Source: Spisula solida (Eukaryota > Mollusca > Bivalvia > Venerida > Mactridae). Taken from it: DNA of 64,000 nucleotides. Of this stretch, positions 1 through 10,696 are shown in pieces. The stretch covers positions 696,530-760,529 of the forward strand of contig OX365947.1 of NCBI GenBank assembly GCA_947247005.1, in the 5' to 3' direction. Under the pieces are notes generated by a model. It was given only the letters and a program-made list of their open reading frames with translations. It was not told the origin of the DNA and did not search any database. Within the stretch, counting starts at the first letter, position 1; each line of letters opens with the position of its first letter. Both the position numbers and the translations under genes were made by a program.

Positions 1-90
1 ACAGTTGTCACAGCAAACACGGATACCAGTTCCTGTAACATCACTTCCGTTGCGGCTAAACAAGTTTTTGGTAGCTGCACAACCTAATCT
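1..90. mobile_element. M10 inverted-repeat element, right half, cut by window edge
   Basis: Matches the right half of the complete M10 copy at 13181-13476 and the left part of the copy at 59011-59110 (shared words GTCACAGCAAACACGGA and GGCTAAACA). It lacks the M7 insertion present at 13278-13422, so it serves as the empty site for that insertion. Confidence 0.6.
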
Positions 91-249
91 TTCTATAGGG
101 ACCACTCAGATAATTTAAAACCATAATTTGAAACCATGTGACTATGATATATATTACAGTAATTGTAACAACAAGTAAAGTTTACTGATTTTTATAACAA
201 GACTGCCCCATGGGCACTAACGTCGCTCACCTATTGTAGAAGTACATAC

Positions 250-620
250 ATGCCTCTATTGTGACCTGTATGAGCAATCATTTACAATTTCTGAGAGAAA
301 ATGCAGCCTCTATTGCATGTTTAAGGTTTTCATATTGTCTTAACTTAGTCGGGACATTGTTGTTTACATCAGATGACCCATATTGGAACTGTGTAGACTC
401 CAACTAGATGAACATTATGACCAATTTTCATGAAGATACAGTTAAAAATACAGCCTCTATAGCATGCACTAGGCTTTTCTATGATTTGACCCAGTTTTTG
501 ATCCCAAATTACACAAAATCAAACTTGAGATAGATATTTCGTTGAGATGATTATTGTGACTAAGTTTCATTAAGATTAGGCCAAAGTTTTGACCTTGAGT
601 CTACACAAGCAAATCGTGTA
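250..620 (+). repeat. D2 dispersed repeat (GACCTAGTTTTTGACC type)
   Basis: Contains phrases such as AGATGACCCA, ATTAGGCCAAA and TTTTGACCTTGAG that recur at 44635-44850. It ends near a GGCTGGACG word, as the second copy ends in GGATGGACGG. It looks like a degenerate dispersed repeat, not coding. Confidence 0.5.
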
Positions 621-1282
621 TGGCTGGACGATAGATGAAGAGTGATCCCAAAAGCTCACCTTGTCACATATTGTTGCGACAGAGGAGAGCTAAAAACAAA
701 AGAAGTCTGTATATTTTTTCCAATCTTGTTAAAATCAGACCCTTATTACGCTTTACTACTTTTTGCCGATATATAGGAGTCACAATTGATGAGAACTTGA
801 CGTCATCCAATCAAATCACTTCTTTCACAAATCTAAAAGTGCAGTGAAACACCGCTGTGGCTACATGACGTCAACGTGGGCCAGAGAGCATGACCTCTTA
901 CAGAATAACAGTGTAAGGGAATGGAGCAAATGTTGGGATCTGATTTTATTGAGATGGTTTTTTGTCCATTAAGCAGTAGACTATGTAAATTTTCCCAATC
1001 TCCAGGTTTCATGGACAATTCAACAACATGTAGACAGAGTATTTTGTGGTCATTTAGTTCAAACAACACAGCACATTATTATTGTAATGATAAAATGATT
1101 ATTCATGCATAATGTCTAGACGACGTCTACCAGAGTGTGATAATATTACATGGTTGAGTTTAATTGTCAAAAAATTATATAGGGCAAGAAGTCAACATAA
1201 TACTTCAACGCAATATGAGACTTCTTATTCCAGTCAATCATGTTATCACCATCATAATATTAAACAATTGTAAAGTATGAAG
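621..1282. other. No feature recognised
   Basis: Short open frames on both strands overlap each other and show no family motif or convincing splice context. Confidence 0.4.
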
Positions 1283-1345
1283 AATTTTGCCTGACCCTCG
1301 ACCTTTTATTAACATAATTTATCAGCTATTATTGTCTATGATGAG
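1283..1345. mobile_element. M1 element fragment (one end)
   Basis: Reads CCTCGACCTTTTATTAACAT followed by a TTATCAGCT block, matching the left end of the M1 copies at 17187, 19655 and 62251. The rest of the element is missing. Confidence 0.5.
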
Positions 1346-1361
1346 TACTTGAAGAATACCA

Positions 1362-1520
1362 GAATACTCGAGTACCAATTTTAGCACTCGTTGCCATCTC
1401 GAGTACTCGAGTACCGATTTTAGTACTCATTTGCCTTCTCAAGTACTCTAGTACCAATTTTAGTACTCATTTGCGATCTGGAGTACTTGAGTACCGATAT
1501 TAGTACTCATTTGCCATCTC
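1362..1520. repeat. 40-bp minisatellite, 4 units
   Basis: Four units of about 40 bp, each with GAGTACTCGAGTACC and TTTTAGTACTCATTTGC. The motif AGTACTCGAGTACC is rich in overlapping palindromes. Confidence 0.85.
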
Positions 1521-1547
1521 TAGTATTAATGTATTATTGTATAGATC

Positions 1548-1766
1548 AGAGAATTTGACCTGATCCTGACCTTCATGCATGAATACATTAGAAGGTTCTT
1601 GCGTTGAATATGTACATTTTCAAGATCAAATCATGCAATCCTTAACATTTGTGTTGGTATTACATCTCAAGTGTCTATGTGATACTGTCCCTAGGTACAA
1701 CCGGGATTATAAATATAGACAATAACTCAGCTGTTTAGTTATGCTAATAGAAGATTGAGAGTCGTA
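1548..1766. mobile_element. M1 element, one end lost
   Basis: Starts AGAGAATTTGACCTGATCC and runs through the M1 body (TTTGTGTTGGTATTACATCTC, read in two blocks) to TGCTAATAGAAGATTGAGAGT. The outermost bases of the second terminal repeat are missing. It shows the unfilled GGTATTACA site that is occupied by M2 in the copy at 13916. Confidence 0.8.
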
Positions 1767-1799
1767 AATAAAACAAGAAATATCACTGAATGTGATGAA

Positions 1800-2416
1800 T
1801 ACCCCCAGCAACTGCTTGACACAGTCAGATATGCACAACTAGACTTGGTACTGATCATCCATACAAAGTTTCATTAAAATCCGACCAATGGGTACAAAAA
1901 CAAAGGGCCATAACTACCTTAAAATTGATCCGACCAATGTGTGCCGATGATATGCACAACAAGAAATTGTACTGATGAGCTATGCAAAGTTTCGATGAAA
2001 TACGACCAATGGTTACAGAGAAATGGCCCAGACAGAATTTATAAGTGTAAAAAAATATAGGGCCATTACTCCCTTAAACTTAATTCGATGGACGTCTGCC
2101 GACAATATGCACAACTAGACTTGGTACTGATCAGTCATGCAAAGTTTCAATCAAATGCGACCAACGGTTGCAGAGAAATAGCGCAGACAAAATTTATAAG
2201 TATAAAAAATAAAGGGCCATAACTCCCTTAAAATTAATCCGACCAACATCCACCAATGATATGCACAACTAGACTTGGTACCAATCAGTCATGCAAAGTT
2301 TCAATGAAATACGACCAACGGTTGCAGAGAAATAGCGCGTACAGATTTTATACGGACCAACCGACCTCAAGCATGACTCCAATATAGCCCCAATATACTA
2401 TGTATCTGGGGGTATA
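1800..2416 (+). repeat. D1 dispersed repeat with internal ~146-bp tandem units
   Basis: Three to four imperfect repeats of a block with ATATGCACAACTAGACTTGG, AAAGTTTCAATGAAATACG and AAGGGCCATAACTCCCTTAA. It ends in CTGGGGGTATAAAAA, the terminal type shared by other D1 copies. Non-coding dispersed repeat. Confidence 0.7.
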
Positions 2417-2591
2417 AAAAACACCAGATTTATATAGTGCCCTTTTCATGCGAACGCACGTTCACAGGCACTTTACTTGATTGTGTTGCAGCCACAAGGG
2501 CGCAGGTGCATCCTCTACCAGTGCAGATACAGCATGATCTGACCAGAGGGACAGACTGAGAGAAAGCCCCATCGAAGGGAGAGAGACATTA

Positions 2592-4133
2592 GATACACCC
2601 CTGTGAAATGAACTGTTACAGTTCATGAATTTTTCATGAAATATATATGAATAGTTCATTTCCATATATCATGAAAAATTCATAAAAAATCCTTGAACTC
2701 TAAATGAGACTTTTCTTGAAGTGACCATGAAATATTGATTCATGAACTGGGCATGGTTCATGAACAGGGCATGAGTCATACCATCAAAGATTTTTTAAGT
2801 ACTAATCATGCACAGATGTTCTTCAATAAATCATGAACTGTTGAAGGACAAACTGATTTTATGTACAGTTCATGAAAATAAATGTTCATGAACAATTCAT
2901 GAACTTTTTGCTATATATCTCTATTGTCTCATTTAGACTTCATATTTTGGACATGAACTGTTCATGATTACACATTTCATGACAATTTCAAGGACAAACA
3001 TATTTTATGTACAGCTCAAGAAGATAAATGTATTCATGAACAACCCGTGAAATAAAGTATAAATAGTAAATATATTATTGGTACAATGATTGCCTCATAA
3101 TATTAAAAATAAGAAAAGAATCATTGTGCAGGTATATAAATGTTCATATAAGTTGCAAATCGGGAACATAGCTGAAGGATGATGTATGTGCGTGAATATC
3201 AGATGAAACCTACTGGAACATTGTTATTTTATCATTACAATTGTTTGCCTCAATCAGATTAATAGTTTAGCTACCTTTTGTACCTTTTGCAACATGATTT
3301 TCTGTTCACATTGTTGTTTTGAACAGTTTGAGTATATTTTATTTGATATATCTCATTTTCATATTTACATGCATGCTCAATAGCTTTTCAAAGACTACAC
3401 TAACAGAGTTTAAAACTACCAACTATTCAATTTACTATTAAAATTAGCAATTAATAAATATTACATTTATCTAAGACAATATACAGTAACCTTATATAAT
3501 ATAAATAAATAAACATACAAAAAAAGACGCATTGTTTCTTGAACACTTCATGAACACTTCATGAAAACTAATTCTTAAAACCTCATGCTAGGCGTACCCC
3601 ACCCACTTGCTAATTTGTTTTCCTATATTTTTCACACAACTTTTCTTAAAATTAGATATTTAAAGTCACACAAGATACTTTTAAACTTGACATGCATAAT
3701 TATGTCTGCAACGTACCTTTTATAAGATCACTCATTTAGATAAAAACACTCAATAAAATTTGTCAAACCTCAGCACATGTCATTGCTGGCAGCCATTTTG
3801 AAAATCTGTGATGTCATCAACATGTGACAGGAAGTCATGTTTCATGAACTTTTCATGAATTAATTGATGAACATTTCAGGGATGGTTCAAGAACAGTCTA
3901 GAAATGATAGTTCATGAAATGTTCATCAGGTACTTTTTATGGCTGGATCAAGGACAGTTAATGAACTCTTAAGTATTCATCAAAAATTCATGAACTGTTC
4001 ATGAACACATTTTAAGGTCAGTTCATGTCCAAAAGTTCATGAACCAGGATCAAGAACTAATCAATACCTGTTCATGAACAGTTCTTGATTGGAGTCAAGT
4101 GTCCATGAAATCATGAACTACATTTCGCAGGGG
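2592..4133. mobile_element. TTCATGAA-rich inverted-repeat element
   Basis: Ends read CCCCTGTGAAATG on the left and, on the other strand, CCCCTGCGAAATG on the right. Between them the 8-mer palindrome TTCATGAA occurs at least 15 times, mostly within GTTCATGAAC, concentrated in a left arm (2610-3050) and a right arm (3545-4090) around a plain AT-rich core. I infer a non-autonomous foldback-type transposon. No ORF of note lies inside. Confidence 0.5.
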
Positions 4134-4376
4134 CAGGCATGGCCGGCGCTGCAGAAGTGCGCCTAGCTCTTATTTCAAATAGACAGCCTGGTTCTTTAAT
4201 GTGCCCGATACACAGCTTCCTGGCACTTCCAGATACTTTGCAGACCACACAGCCAGATATAGCGGGAAATATTATAAATATTTCAGAAATGTCAAGTACC
4301 GATGCCACGGGTTGAAACCACGACCTCTGGATTGACAGCCCAGTGCGTTACCACTGAGCTAAATCCGCTATCGAGT
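4133..4376 (-). mobile_element. tRNA-derived SINE
   Basis: On the minus strand the head (4285-4376) reads as a tRNA. It has an A box TTAGCTCAGTGG, an anticodon arm CTGGG-CTGTCAA-TCCAG (anticodon GTC, as in tRNA-Asp) and a degenerate B box GGTTTCAACCC. The acceptor stem does not pair, so this is not a working tRNA. The body contains GGGCACATTAAAGAACC, a type of word I associate with metazoan SINE central domains. The 3' limit is uncertain because it abuts the TTCATGAA element. Confidence 0.6.
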
Positions 4377-4550
4377 CATGTCAAATTCTCTGGACTACAT
4401 TAACCAACCGAACATTAGTGCACAAGAACCTACTGTATTAGCCAATGGCTACTTACTAAAATTTCCCTAATAGTTGTAATATATTTACATAGTTCATGAT
4501 TTAATAGCAGTCTGACAAATGCCGGAAGCTATGCTTTATGTGTTAAGAAT

Positions 4551-4727
4551 ACAGTCAGATCTCGTTATAATGACATCCGATATACTGACAAATTCATTAT
4601 ACCGACATCAAATTTGGGGACAAAAGTATTAAAATGCTCTTTGTATCAATTCAGTATACTGACATATTCGTTTTAACGACATTTTTCTTGGAAACAAACA
4701 GCGTCGTTGTATCGAGATCTCACTGTG
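4551..4727. mobile_element. M9 element (CAGTCAGATCTCG ends)
   Basis: Ends CAGTCAGATCTCGTTATAA and GTATCGAGATCTCACTG are inverted. The copy at 31195-31364 shares the body words TTTGGGGACAAA, ATCAATTCAGT and GGAACAAACAGCGTC. The end sequence resembles pogo/Tigger-group termini. Confidence 0.6.
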
Positions 4728-4738
4728 CAAATGTTAAG

Positions 4739-5081
4739 GATATAGAGGATATTACATGAGTGTCTTTTCATATTGAATTTATTAAACGAGTTGAATAAAA
4801 TAATAAAATTTGAGGCTCTGCCGAGCATTTTATCGATTTTATTCAACGAGTTTAATAAATCCAATGTGAAAAGTCACAAATGTAATGTTCTTTTTATCAT
4901 ATGTTATCCATTTCTGGCAGAAACATAAAATAGCTACCTATTTTCACTATAATAAACGCGCAACTTTGAAGACGTCGCCTATACTTTGAGTGACGTCACG
5001 TCAAAGCTTTATTACACTAGTGTATTATCAAAAATAAATAATGGCTTTATTACGCTGCCGCGACGTCAAACATATGATAAA
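4739..5081. mobile_element. M3 element (fold-back half with GAGGCTCTGCCGAG loop)
   Basis: Near-identical to 35400-35724. The first ~65 bases fold against the next ~65 around the loop GAGGCTCTGCCGAGC. The remainder carries GACGTC and GACGTCACGTC words and TTATTACACTAGTGTATTATC. The small open frame starting at 5041 begins inside this element and is not supported as a gene. Confidence 0.7.
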
Positions 5082-5484
5082 ATTAAATACGGAATATCAC
5101 TGCAGTATGTTGATACTATTACTTCGAGTTGCAATGTGCTTCACCTCGGGTGATATAACTATTCTGGGTGATATAACTATTCTCGGGTTGGTATTATTTA
5201 CTATCACCCTCGCAGCCATGTGTTATTTATATTATTCCCGGAAGAGCCAATAAATAAACGAGAGATGTTTGTAACACATGTATGCCCCTAAGAGTGCATA
5301 ATAAATATATTTTTAAAACAAATTTGAATTGCTAACCAGATCAGAGTGACACAGTATACAGACAATGATATCAACAGATCACTTGTCAAATATTATAGTC
5401 AAGTAGGTAAGTTAAGTTTCCGCATTCTACCTATAGGCCAGTAGAATAGGTAGTTTATATACTGGACATTACTGAAAAGTTACT

Positions 5485-5496
<12 letters not shown>
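5082..5496. other. No feature recognised
   Basis: Only an 18-bp direct duplication (GGTGATATAACTATTCT, 5150-5184) stands out. Confidence 0.4.
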
Positions 5497-5520
<24 letters not shown>

Positions 5521-6045
5521 AGACTTTATTTAATGAGGCAACACAGTTGGCAAAGCCAGTCTTACCTGTGAGCCTCAATATATATGTACATACAATTTAC
5601 AACAAATGTGAACAAATATAACATTTACAGAATGATATTTACATTAGATGTAACAGCAGTGCGTTAATTAAGCTACTAAAACATATCAAAAGAAAGCTAG
5701 ACCAACAATTTATAGTACAGTTCAGTGAAATTGAACTATAAAACAAAGAATAAAATTACATTTATATACATATTAAGTGACACAAGAATTTTACATGTTT
5801 AACAAGTTTTTCCCACCAGAGAACCACCATTTAAGGTATGATGACTTAAAGATTGCCAAGCTTTCTGATTGTTTTATGTGTAGTGGTATAGTGTTCCAGA
5901 GTTTGGGACCTGAATAAGCAAGAGTTTTCCTAAAAAATTCTAGTCTTGGTTTTGGAACCTTGAGGGATTGTTGAGTGTGGGATCTTAGTGAATGATTATT
6001 TATATACCTCTGTATTTTGTATACAATATGACCTATCGGCATAAA
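5497..6045 (-). pseudogene. 5'-truncated LINE copy: reverse-transcriptase C-terminus plus 3' tail
   Basis: Read on the minus strand, it encodes the last ~60 residues of the same LINE ORF seen at 53915-55291 (shared VPKPRLEF, RK(S/T)LAYSG, FKS(N/S)YLKWWFSGG). A 3' untranslated region of ~270 bp follows, ending AATAAAGTC and a (TTA)n run at 5499-5520. The frame is open but lacks every catalytic reverse-transcriptase motif. It is a dead copy made by incomplete target-primed reverse transcription. Its tail matches the fragment at 27254-27562 better than the long copy, so it belongs to the same subfamily as that fragment. Confidence 0.85.
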
Positions 6046-6267
6046 AGTTTTATAATGTGTGCATTTGAATATTGTTAAATAGGATAGCTTAGACTACATA
6101 GTGAGGTCAAAACATAGTTGTGTTCGGCTTTTAACACAGTGTAACGTGAATTGTAAAATATAAGAGTCAATAGGGTGGTAACTTTTCATTGACACTGAGT
6201 ATATATTCATAAACCAACTCCCATTCTACATTGTTAAATTGCTGGCTTGGAACAAGGTTGTAAGTAC

Positions 6268-6460
6268 AAATACACTATTTTGAGAAAACAAGAAAAAACT
6301 ACTCTTATGAAAAAAGTTTTTTTAATCTTCAGTTTGGTCAACATGACCTGTTCTGATTTTCATGAAAATAGGCTCATAAGAAGCGCCTTGTGTTGCAGAT
6401 TTGAAATATGCATGAGTCGTAAAAGGTCGTAAGCAGCACTTACGTTCTTCTAATTCTCAA
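6268..6460. mobile_element. M5 element, degenerate
   Basis: Inverted relative to the copy at 31558. Contains TTTGGTCAACATGACCTGTTC, read in part, ATAGGCTCATAAGAAG, GCAGATTTGAAATATG and AAAGGTCGTAAG. The ends are eroded. Confidence 0.5.
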
Positions 6461-6622
6461 TCTAAGCCAGAGAAATACATTCAAGTATTACTTTGTAGAT
6501 TACCAACCATATTAAAAATATGTTAATGTATTTAAATATAATGTTAATTGTTTAACGACCCGCAATTACATGAAAGCTGCCATCTTGATGTAGACTATAA
6601 AACTATGTACACTATACTCATA

Positions 6623-7235
6623 CAGTGTAGCAATACCATGTGACTTCGGGCTACAGATCCAAGATGAAGTTTGCTTCACTTCGAAGAGAACAAGTTACTA
6701 AGAATTGCAAGCAATACAGAAGTCCCCTACCGGTGTGAAGCCATGACATAAATTATTTTCAATGTTTCTGTTGCAATAGCAACCACAATTTTTGTCAGAA
6801 TCAAACGTATTTAAATGGGCAAAATCTCCTTTTTTATTGGCACCTTCCCACATACCAAGTTTTATAGAGATAGCTTGGAAACTGTTTGAGTTATGGCAGG
6901 ATCCAGATTCTGGACATATTTTCACTATTTCTTTCTTCATAGCAAACACAATTTTTGTCAGAATAAAAATATTTTTAGACGTGCATAATCTCCTTATTGT
7001 TCCCTATCCACATAGCAAGTTTCAAAAACCTAGCTTGGAAACTGTTTGAGTTATATCAGGATCCAGATTTCAGCGGACAGATGGATGGACGGCAAACCTA
7101 TAGTCCCCACCGGTGTGAACACCGGTAGGGAACTAAAAACAGCTGTGAATATTTTTATTTCTCCGATTCCTATGAAGTATATACGCCACGCTAAGGGAAA
7201 TATACGTTAGGACATCATGCATTGTTGTTTGTATA
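6623..7235. mobile_element. M4 element interrupted by D4
   Basis: Starts CAGTGTAGCAATACCATGTG. The M4 body resumes after 7137 with TATACGCCACGCTAAGGGAA. The D4 repeat sits between. The right terminal repeat is lost. Confidence 0.55.
6697..7133. repeat. D4 dispersed repeat (CCCTACCGGT ends)
   Basis: Starts GTCCCCTACCGGTGTGAA and ends CACCGGTAGGGAACT, which are inverted. Inside are two ~200-bp direct units, each with ATAGCAA(C/A)CACAATTTTTGTC, CTTGGAAACTGTTTGAGTTA and CAGGATCCAGATT. A second copy lies at 46558-46800. Confidence 0.65.
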
Positions 7236-7441
7236 ATCATTACCTGAAGAAGCCTACTGGGGGGAACGTTGTGATCAAAGGAATACCGGTATATTAAATG
7301 TTATTCGTGTTTGGTGGTTATATTCTATTTTTGAAATTGTTACATATAGACAACAGAACAGAGCAGATATAAGAAGAGATTGGCCCCTGATTAGCCCCTG
7401 ATATCATTCTAAAAATACGGTGGAAAAAAACCAGCACATAC

Positions 7442-7603
7442 CTTGTGTGCATTTCTGCGGAAGAATGCCTTACAGGACTCGCAGGATACAGCATTGAAGT
7501 TATATCCGAGTGCTTTATCACCGCATACTAGACATATCTTATCTTTCTTCTGAGCACATAACATCGGTCCATCCACGGAGTCCGGACTCAACCTCTTCTC
7601 ATC
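7442..7603 (-). CDS. NR1J: NR1J/HR96-type nuclear receptor, first zinc-finger exon
   Basis: This is a single internal exon of a ligand-type nuclear receptor. The acceptor is TTTACAG before GATGAGAAG and the donor is CACAAG followed by GTATGTG, giving 54 codons, phase 0 at both ends. After a ~19-residue linker, the first DNA-binding zinc finger is complete: C-x2-C-x13-C-x2-C within [18 protein letters not shown], then [13 protein letters not shown]. The P-box ESCKA and the GYNFNAV stretch are characteristic of the HR96/DAF-12/NHR-8 group (NR1J), which control xenobiotic and lipid responses as nuclear transcription factors. The second finger and the ligand-binding domain must lie on other exons. 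I found none in the window, so the flanking introns are long, the left one at least 7 kb if the gene is intact. Family assignment is firm; whether the locus is a full gene is not shown. Confidence 0.85.
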
Positions 7604-7717
7604 CTGTAAATACATGAAGAGTTTATGCCAATAAATATGCAACTTTAACACTTTCACCTTCCTGTGTTTTTTATTTATTCATTTTACTATGCATGTTTGT
7701 GTTAACTCATTGTATGT

Positions 7718-7915
7718 ATAGTCCGCCAGAGACTAGCCGGCTAGCCTTTGTTTACAAATAAAAATGATAATTAAATGCATTTCCGATATACATTTGTGTT
7801 CAATCTTGTGCATATTCACGTTTAAGGATATACTCTTTAAATCTACGCTGATAACAAGCGCTCAGTCGACCATGCAGTGTTTATATTATGCATTTTTATT
7901 TATTGATAAGTCAAG
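7718..7915 (+). repeat. D5 dispersed repeat
   Basis: Matches 24910-25107: CTAGCCTTTGTT, CTTGTGCATATTCAC, GATATACTCTTTAA, GATAACAAGCG, ATGCAT. Non-coding; the ends are not defined. Confidence 0.6.
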
Positions 7916-7989
7916 GGTCATCCCCGGCTATATATATTGCCACATGGGTCTCTGACCTTCTGGATGCTTGGAAACAAACTGTATATATA

Positions 7990-8215
7990 TACTGTAAAAT
8001 CATTTAATTTTTCACGGGTATTAAATTACGTGAATTTTGGTAAAATAGTAATTTGGTGGTGTCTGAAGCTTGCGGATTAAAGATATTGAAAGAAAAGGTT
8101 CTGTTACAAATTTTTTATGTTAGTTATTTCAGGGGATTTAATTTCACAATCTGGGTCATCTGCGAAATTTTAACGAAAATTAATCTGCTAGAAAATTAAC
8201 AATTTTGCTGCGTAA
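7990..8215. mobile_element. M8-related element
   Basis: TACTGTAAAATCATTTAATT at the start, then TTTCACGGGTATTAAATTACG, read in part, and an inverted counterpart (GCGAAATTTTAACGAAAATT) near the end. A diverged relative is at 9862-10077. Confidence 0.4.
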
Positions 8216-8286
8216 TCATATTGTTTTTTAATGCATACATGCGTTCAAATACACTGTAATCTTAATTCAAAGCCATATGCTAGACT

Positions 8287-8920
8287 AGAAATGTGTCCAC
8301 AGGACACGGATGCCCCCGCTAAAAGCTGTCATCAGACACCTAAGTATAAAGTTATGCAAATGGAATAATTTGAAATAAAGTTTGTAATTGCTTAAATGTG
8401 ACATTGACCAGAAGACAAGAGCTGGGTCTGTAAGTGTGACCTTGACATTTGGGCTAGGGATCTTAGGGTATGTGAATGTAACCAAGTCATTAAATAACAA
8501 AGTAGCAAAGCAGACAAGTATACTTGTGCCTTTTAACTTTTAGCATGACCTTGACCTATGAGCTAGGGCCCAGGGTTTTGTACATGACACATTATCTTGA
8601 TGTGGTGAACATTTCTACAAAATTATTTAAATATCCAATTAGATATGACATAGTTACAGAGTGGGCACGATTTGAATGACTGTTTTGAACCTTTTAACAT
8701 TTGACCACTAAGTGTGACCTTGACCTTTGATTAAGGGACCTGTGTCTCCTGCATGACACATCATCTTGATGTGATGAACATTCGTGCCAAGTTATATCAA
8801 AATCCTATAGGAAATGACATAGTTACAGAGCGGACACGAATCACATGCCTATTTGAGCCTTTTAACCTTTGATCTGTGTGACCTTGACCTTTGAGTATTC
8901 TAAATATCCAATAAGAAATG
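8287..8920 (+). repeat. D3 dispersed repeat (GACCTTGACCTTTGA type)
   Basis: About three diverged ~170-bp units with TGACCTTGACCTTTGA or close variants, GAGCTAGGG, ATGACACATCATCTTGATGT and ATGACATAGTTACAGAG. It begins CCACAGGACACGGATGCCCCC and runs directly into the 27-bp array. Confidence 0.7.
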
Positions 8921-8922
8921 AC

Positions 8923-9138
8923 ATAAGCCCCACCCACATCATTCATGAGATAAGCCCCACCCACATCATTCATGATATAAGCCCCACCCACATAATTCAT
9001 GATATAAGCCCCACCGACATTATTCATGAGATAAGCCCCACCCACATCATTAATGAGATAAGCCCCACCCACATCATTCATGAGATAAGCTCCACCCACA
9101 TCATTCATGATATAAGCCCCACCCACAATATTCATCAT
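8923..9138. repeat. 27-bp minisatellite, 8 units
   Basis: Unit ATAAGCCCCACCCACATC plus ATTCATGAG or ATTCATGAT. Because 27 is a multiple of three the array is open on both strands, producing spurious proteins of 139 and 97 residues. I do not call either as a gene. Confidence 0.9.
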
Positions 9139-9326
9139 GATCATCAACTGCTCACCATATAATGCACAGTCATTATGGACGTGGTAACAACTAAACATGC
9201 AAAGCATGTGACACATGATGTAGTATACTCTGATTTGTTCGGTTTTCTGAAGGTCCTACTGTCTCTTCTGCTTGATATTCGGAAAAAGTACGAAGAATTA
9301 AGCAGAAATTATAAAGCAACATTGCC

Positions 9327-9526
9327 ATGCCCAGTGAAGACCGGGTGCATTAGATTGTTGCTACCTACGCCCAGTGAAGACCGGGTGCATTAGATTGTTG
9401 CTACCTACGCCCAGTGAAGACCAGGTGCATTTGATTGTTGCTAGTCATGCCCAGTGAAGACCGGGTGCTTGCAATTGTTGCTCGACACGCCCAGTGAAGA
9501 CCGGGTGCATTCGATTGTTGCTTTTG
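9327..9526. repeat. 40-bp minisatellite, 5 units
   Basis: Unit core GCCCAGTGAAGACCGGGTGC followed by ATTNGATTGTTGCT. Divergence rises toward the right, the last two units differing most. Confidence 0.9.
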
Positions 9527-9861
9527 AAACACTCTCCTCTATTCTGTATCGATAAAACAAATCTGCCAATAATGAACATAGAATACCAGCTGATTTACTG
9601 TATTTCCTGGTGCGAGGAATCCTCCGGGATACTTCATTCAGTGTAAAAAGAGCACTATAAAGCCAGCAACATAATCATCTGTTGGATAATTGCCGGCAAG
9701 ATAGTAAGGCAACCAATTAGCAGAAAGTTCAGAAGATTATGTAACTATCTAGACAGTAACAGTCTTTATTCATAATCAATATCATATACAACATAACACA
9801 GCTTTAGTAGATTCTGGTCATTCATTACATTGACATTCTGTACAGAGGTTCTAGGACTTAC
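9527..9861. other. No feature recognised
   Basis: Plain AT-rich sequence without repeats shared elsewhere in the window. Confidence 0.4.
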
Positions 9862-10077
9862 TACAGTAACATCACATATTTTCGTGGGTACTGAATTTCA
9901 TGGATTTTGATAAAAATGCATTTTTGTGGGGTCGTAAATTCTTGGATTACAAAACATGAAAGGATAAACCCATGTTTGATATTTGAGAGGTCGATTAATT
10001 GTGGTTTAAGATTAAGTGGTCGAGTGCACTAATGAATCAACGAAAATTTAACTCCCTCGAAAAACAATGGTTTTACA
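9862..10077. mobile_element. M8-related element
   Basis: TTTTCGTGGGTACTGAATTTC at the left (read in part) and GAAAATTTAACTCCCTCGAA near the right, similar in plan to 7990-8215. Confidence 0.35.
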
Positions 10078-10078
10078 G

Positions 10079-10420
10079 CATCAAGCAATCAACAACCAAC
10101 AAATCAATAAACAGAAAATGTTGCTGACAAATTACCGTACACTTCCCCTAACCCATTCACACTCACAACATGATTGCAGACAGCATATTATCTGTTACAA
10201 CTTCAAGAAAGAAGGCATAATACACCAAACTACTAAACAAGGAAGTCATTGACAAGTAGATCCATACCTAACCCTAATAACCAAACGATCAAGCCATCAA
10301 CCAAATAATCAATAAACAGAACACACTCAACATGATTACAGGCACAAAATTATCCATCACAACATCTTAAAAGAAGACATAATATATACCAAACTGCTGA
10401 ACAAGGAAGTCTTTGACAGG
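10079..10420 (+). repeat. Diverged ~200-bp tandem duplication
   Basis: Two units (10079-10252 and 10288-10420) share ATCAAGC(A/C)ATCAAC, AATCAATAAACAGAA, CAACATGATT(G/A)CAG, ATAATA and AACAAGGAAGTC, in the same order. Confidence 0.6.
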
Positions 10421-10518
10421 ACAATTATACATTATAATAGAGTACCATATTGACCAAGCACAATAATGTGCAGATTCAGAGGGGGTTCAAGGGTGGATTT
10501 TTGAGGGGCAGACAATTG

Positions 10519-10533
10519 CAATCCCCCCCCCCC
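10519..10533 (+). repeat. Poly-C tract
   Basis: An uninterrupted C run of about 14 bases; length is likely to vary between alleles. Confidence 0.9.
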
Positions 10534-10696
10534 CGCTAAAATGGCCGAGGCATAGGTAATTTGTCTGTTATTTATTATAAGCAAAAAACTATGAATATGC
10601 AGTTTTTCGTGCTCGCTTCGCTTGCTAAGCACCTTCTAAGTCATGCTACTGACAAAAACAAACTGGTTGTTTCTAGCTCGTTCATGCACTCGCTCA

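Noticed and set aside
833..1069. 78-residue minus-strand frame as a receptor exon
   Set aside because: No cysteine pattern or helix signature of a ligand-binding domain, and an opposing frame overlaps it.
4285..4376. Functional tRNA-Asp gene
   Set aside because: The anticodon arm is intact but the acceptor stem does not pair and the B box is altered; a SINE head fits better.
5041..5253. 70-residue membrane-like protein
   Set aside because: The start lies inside mobile element M3, which is repeated at 35400, and the frame is not kept there.
8797..9216. 139- and 97-residue frames on opposite strands as repeat proteins
   Set aside because: Both arise from a 27-bp array that is open on both strands because its length is a multiple of three.
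10260..10275. Telomere-like CCTAACCCTAA
   Set aside because: A single short occurrence without tandem extension.
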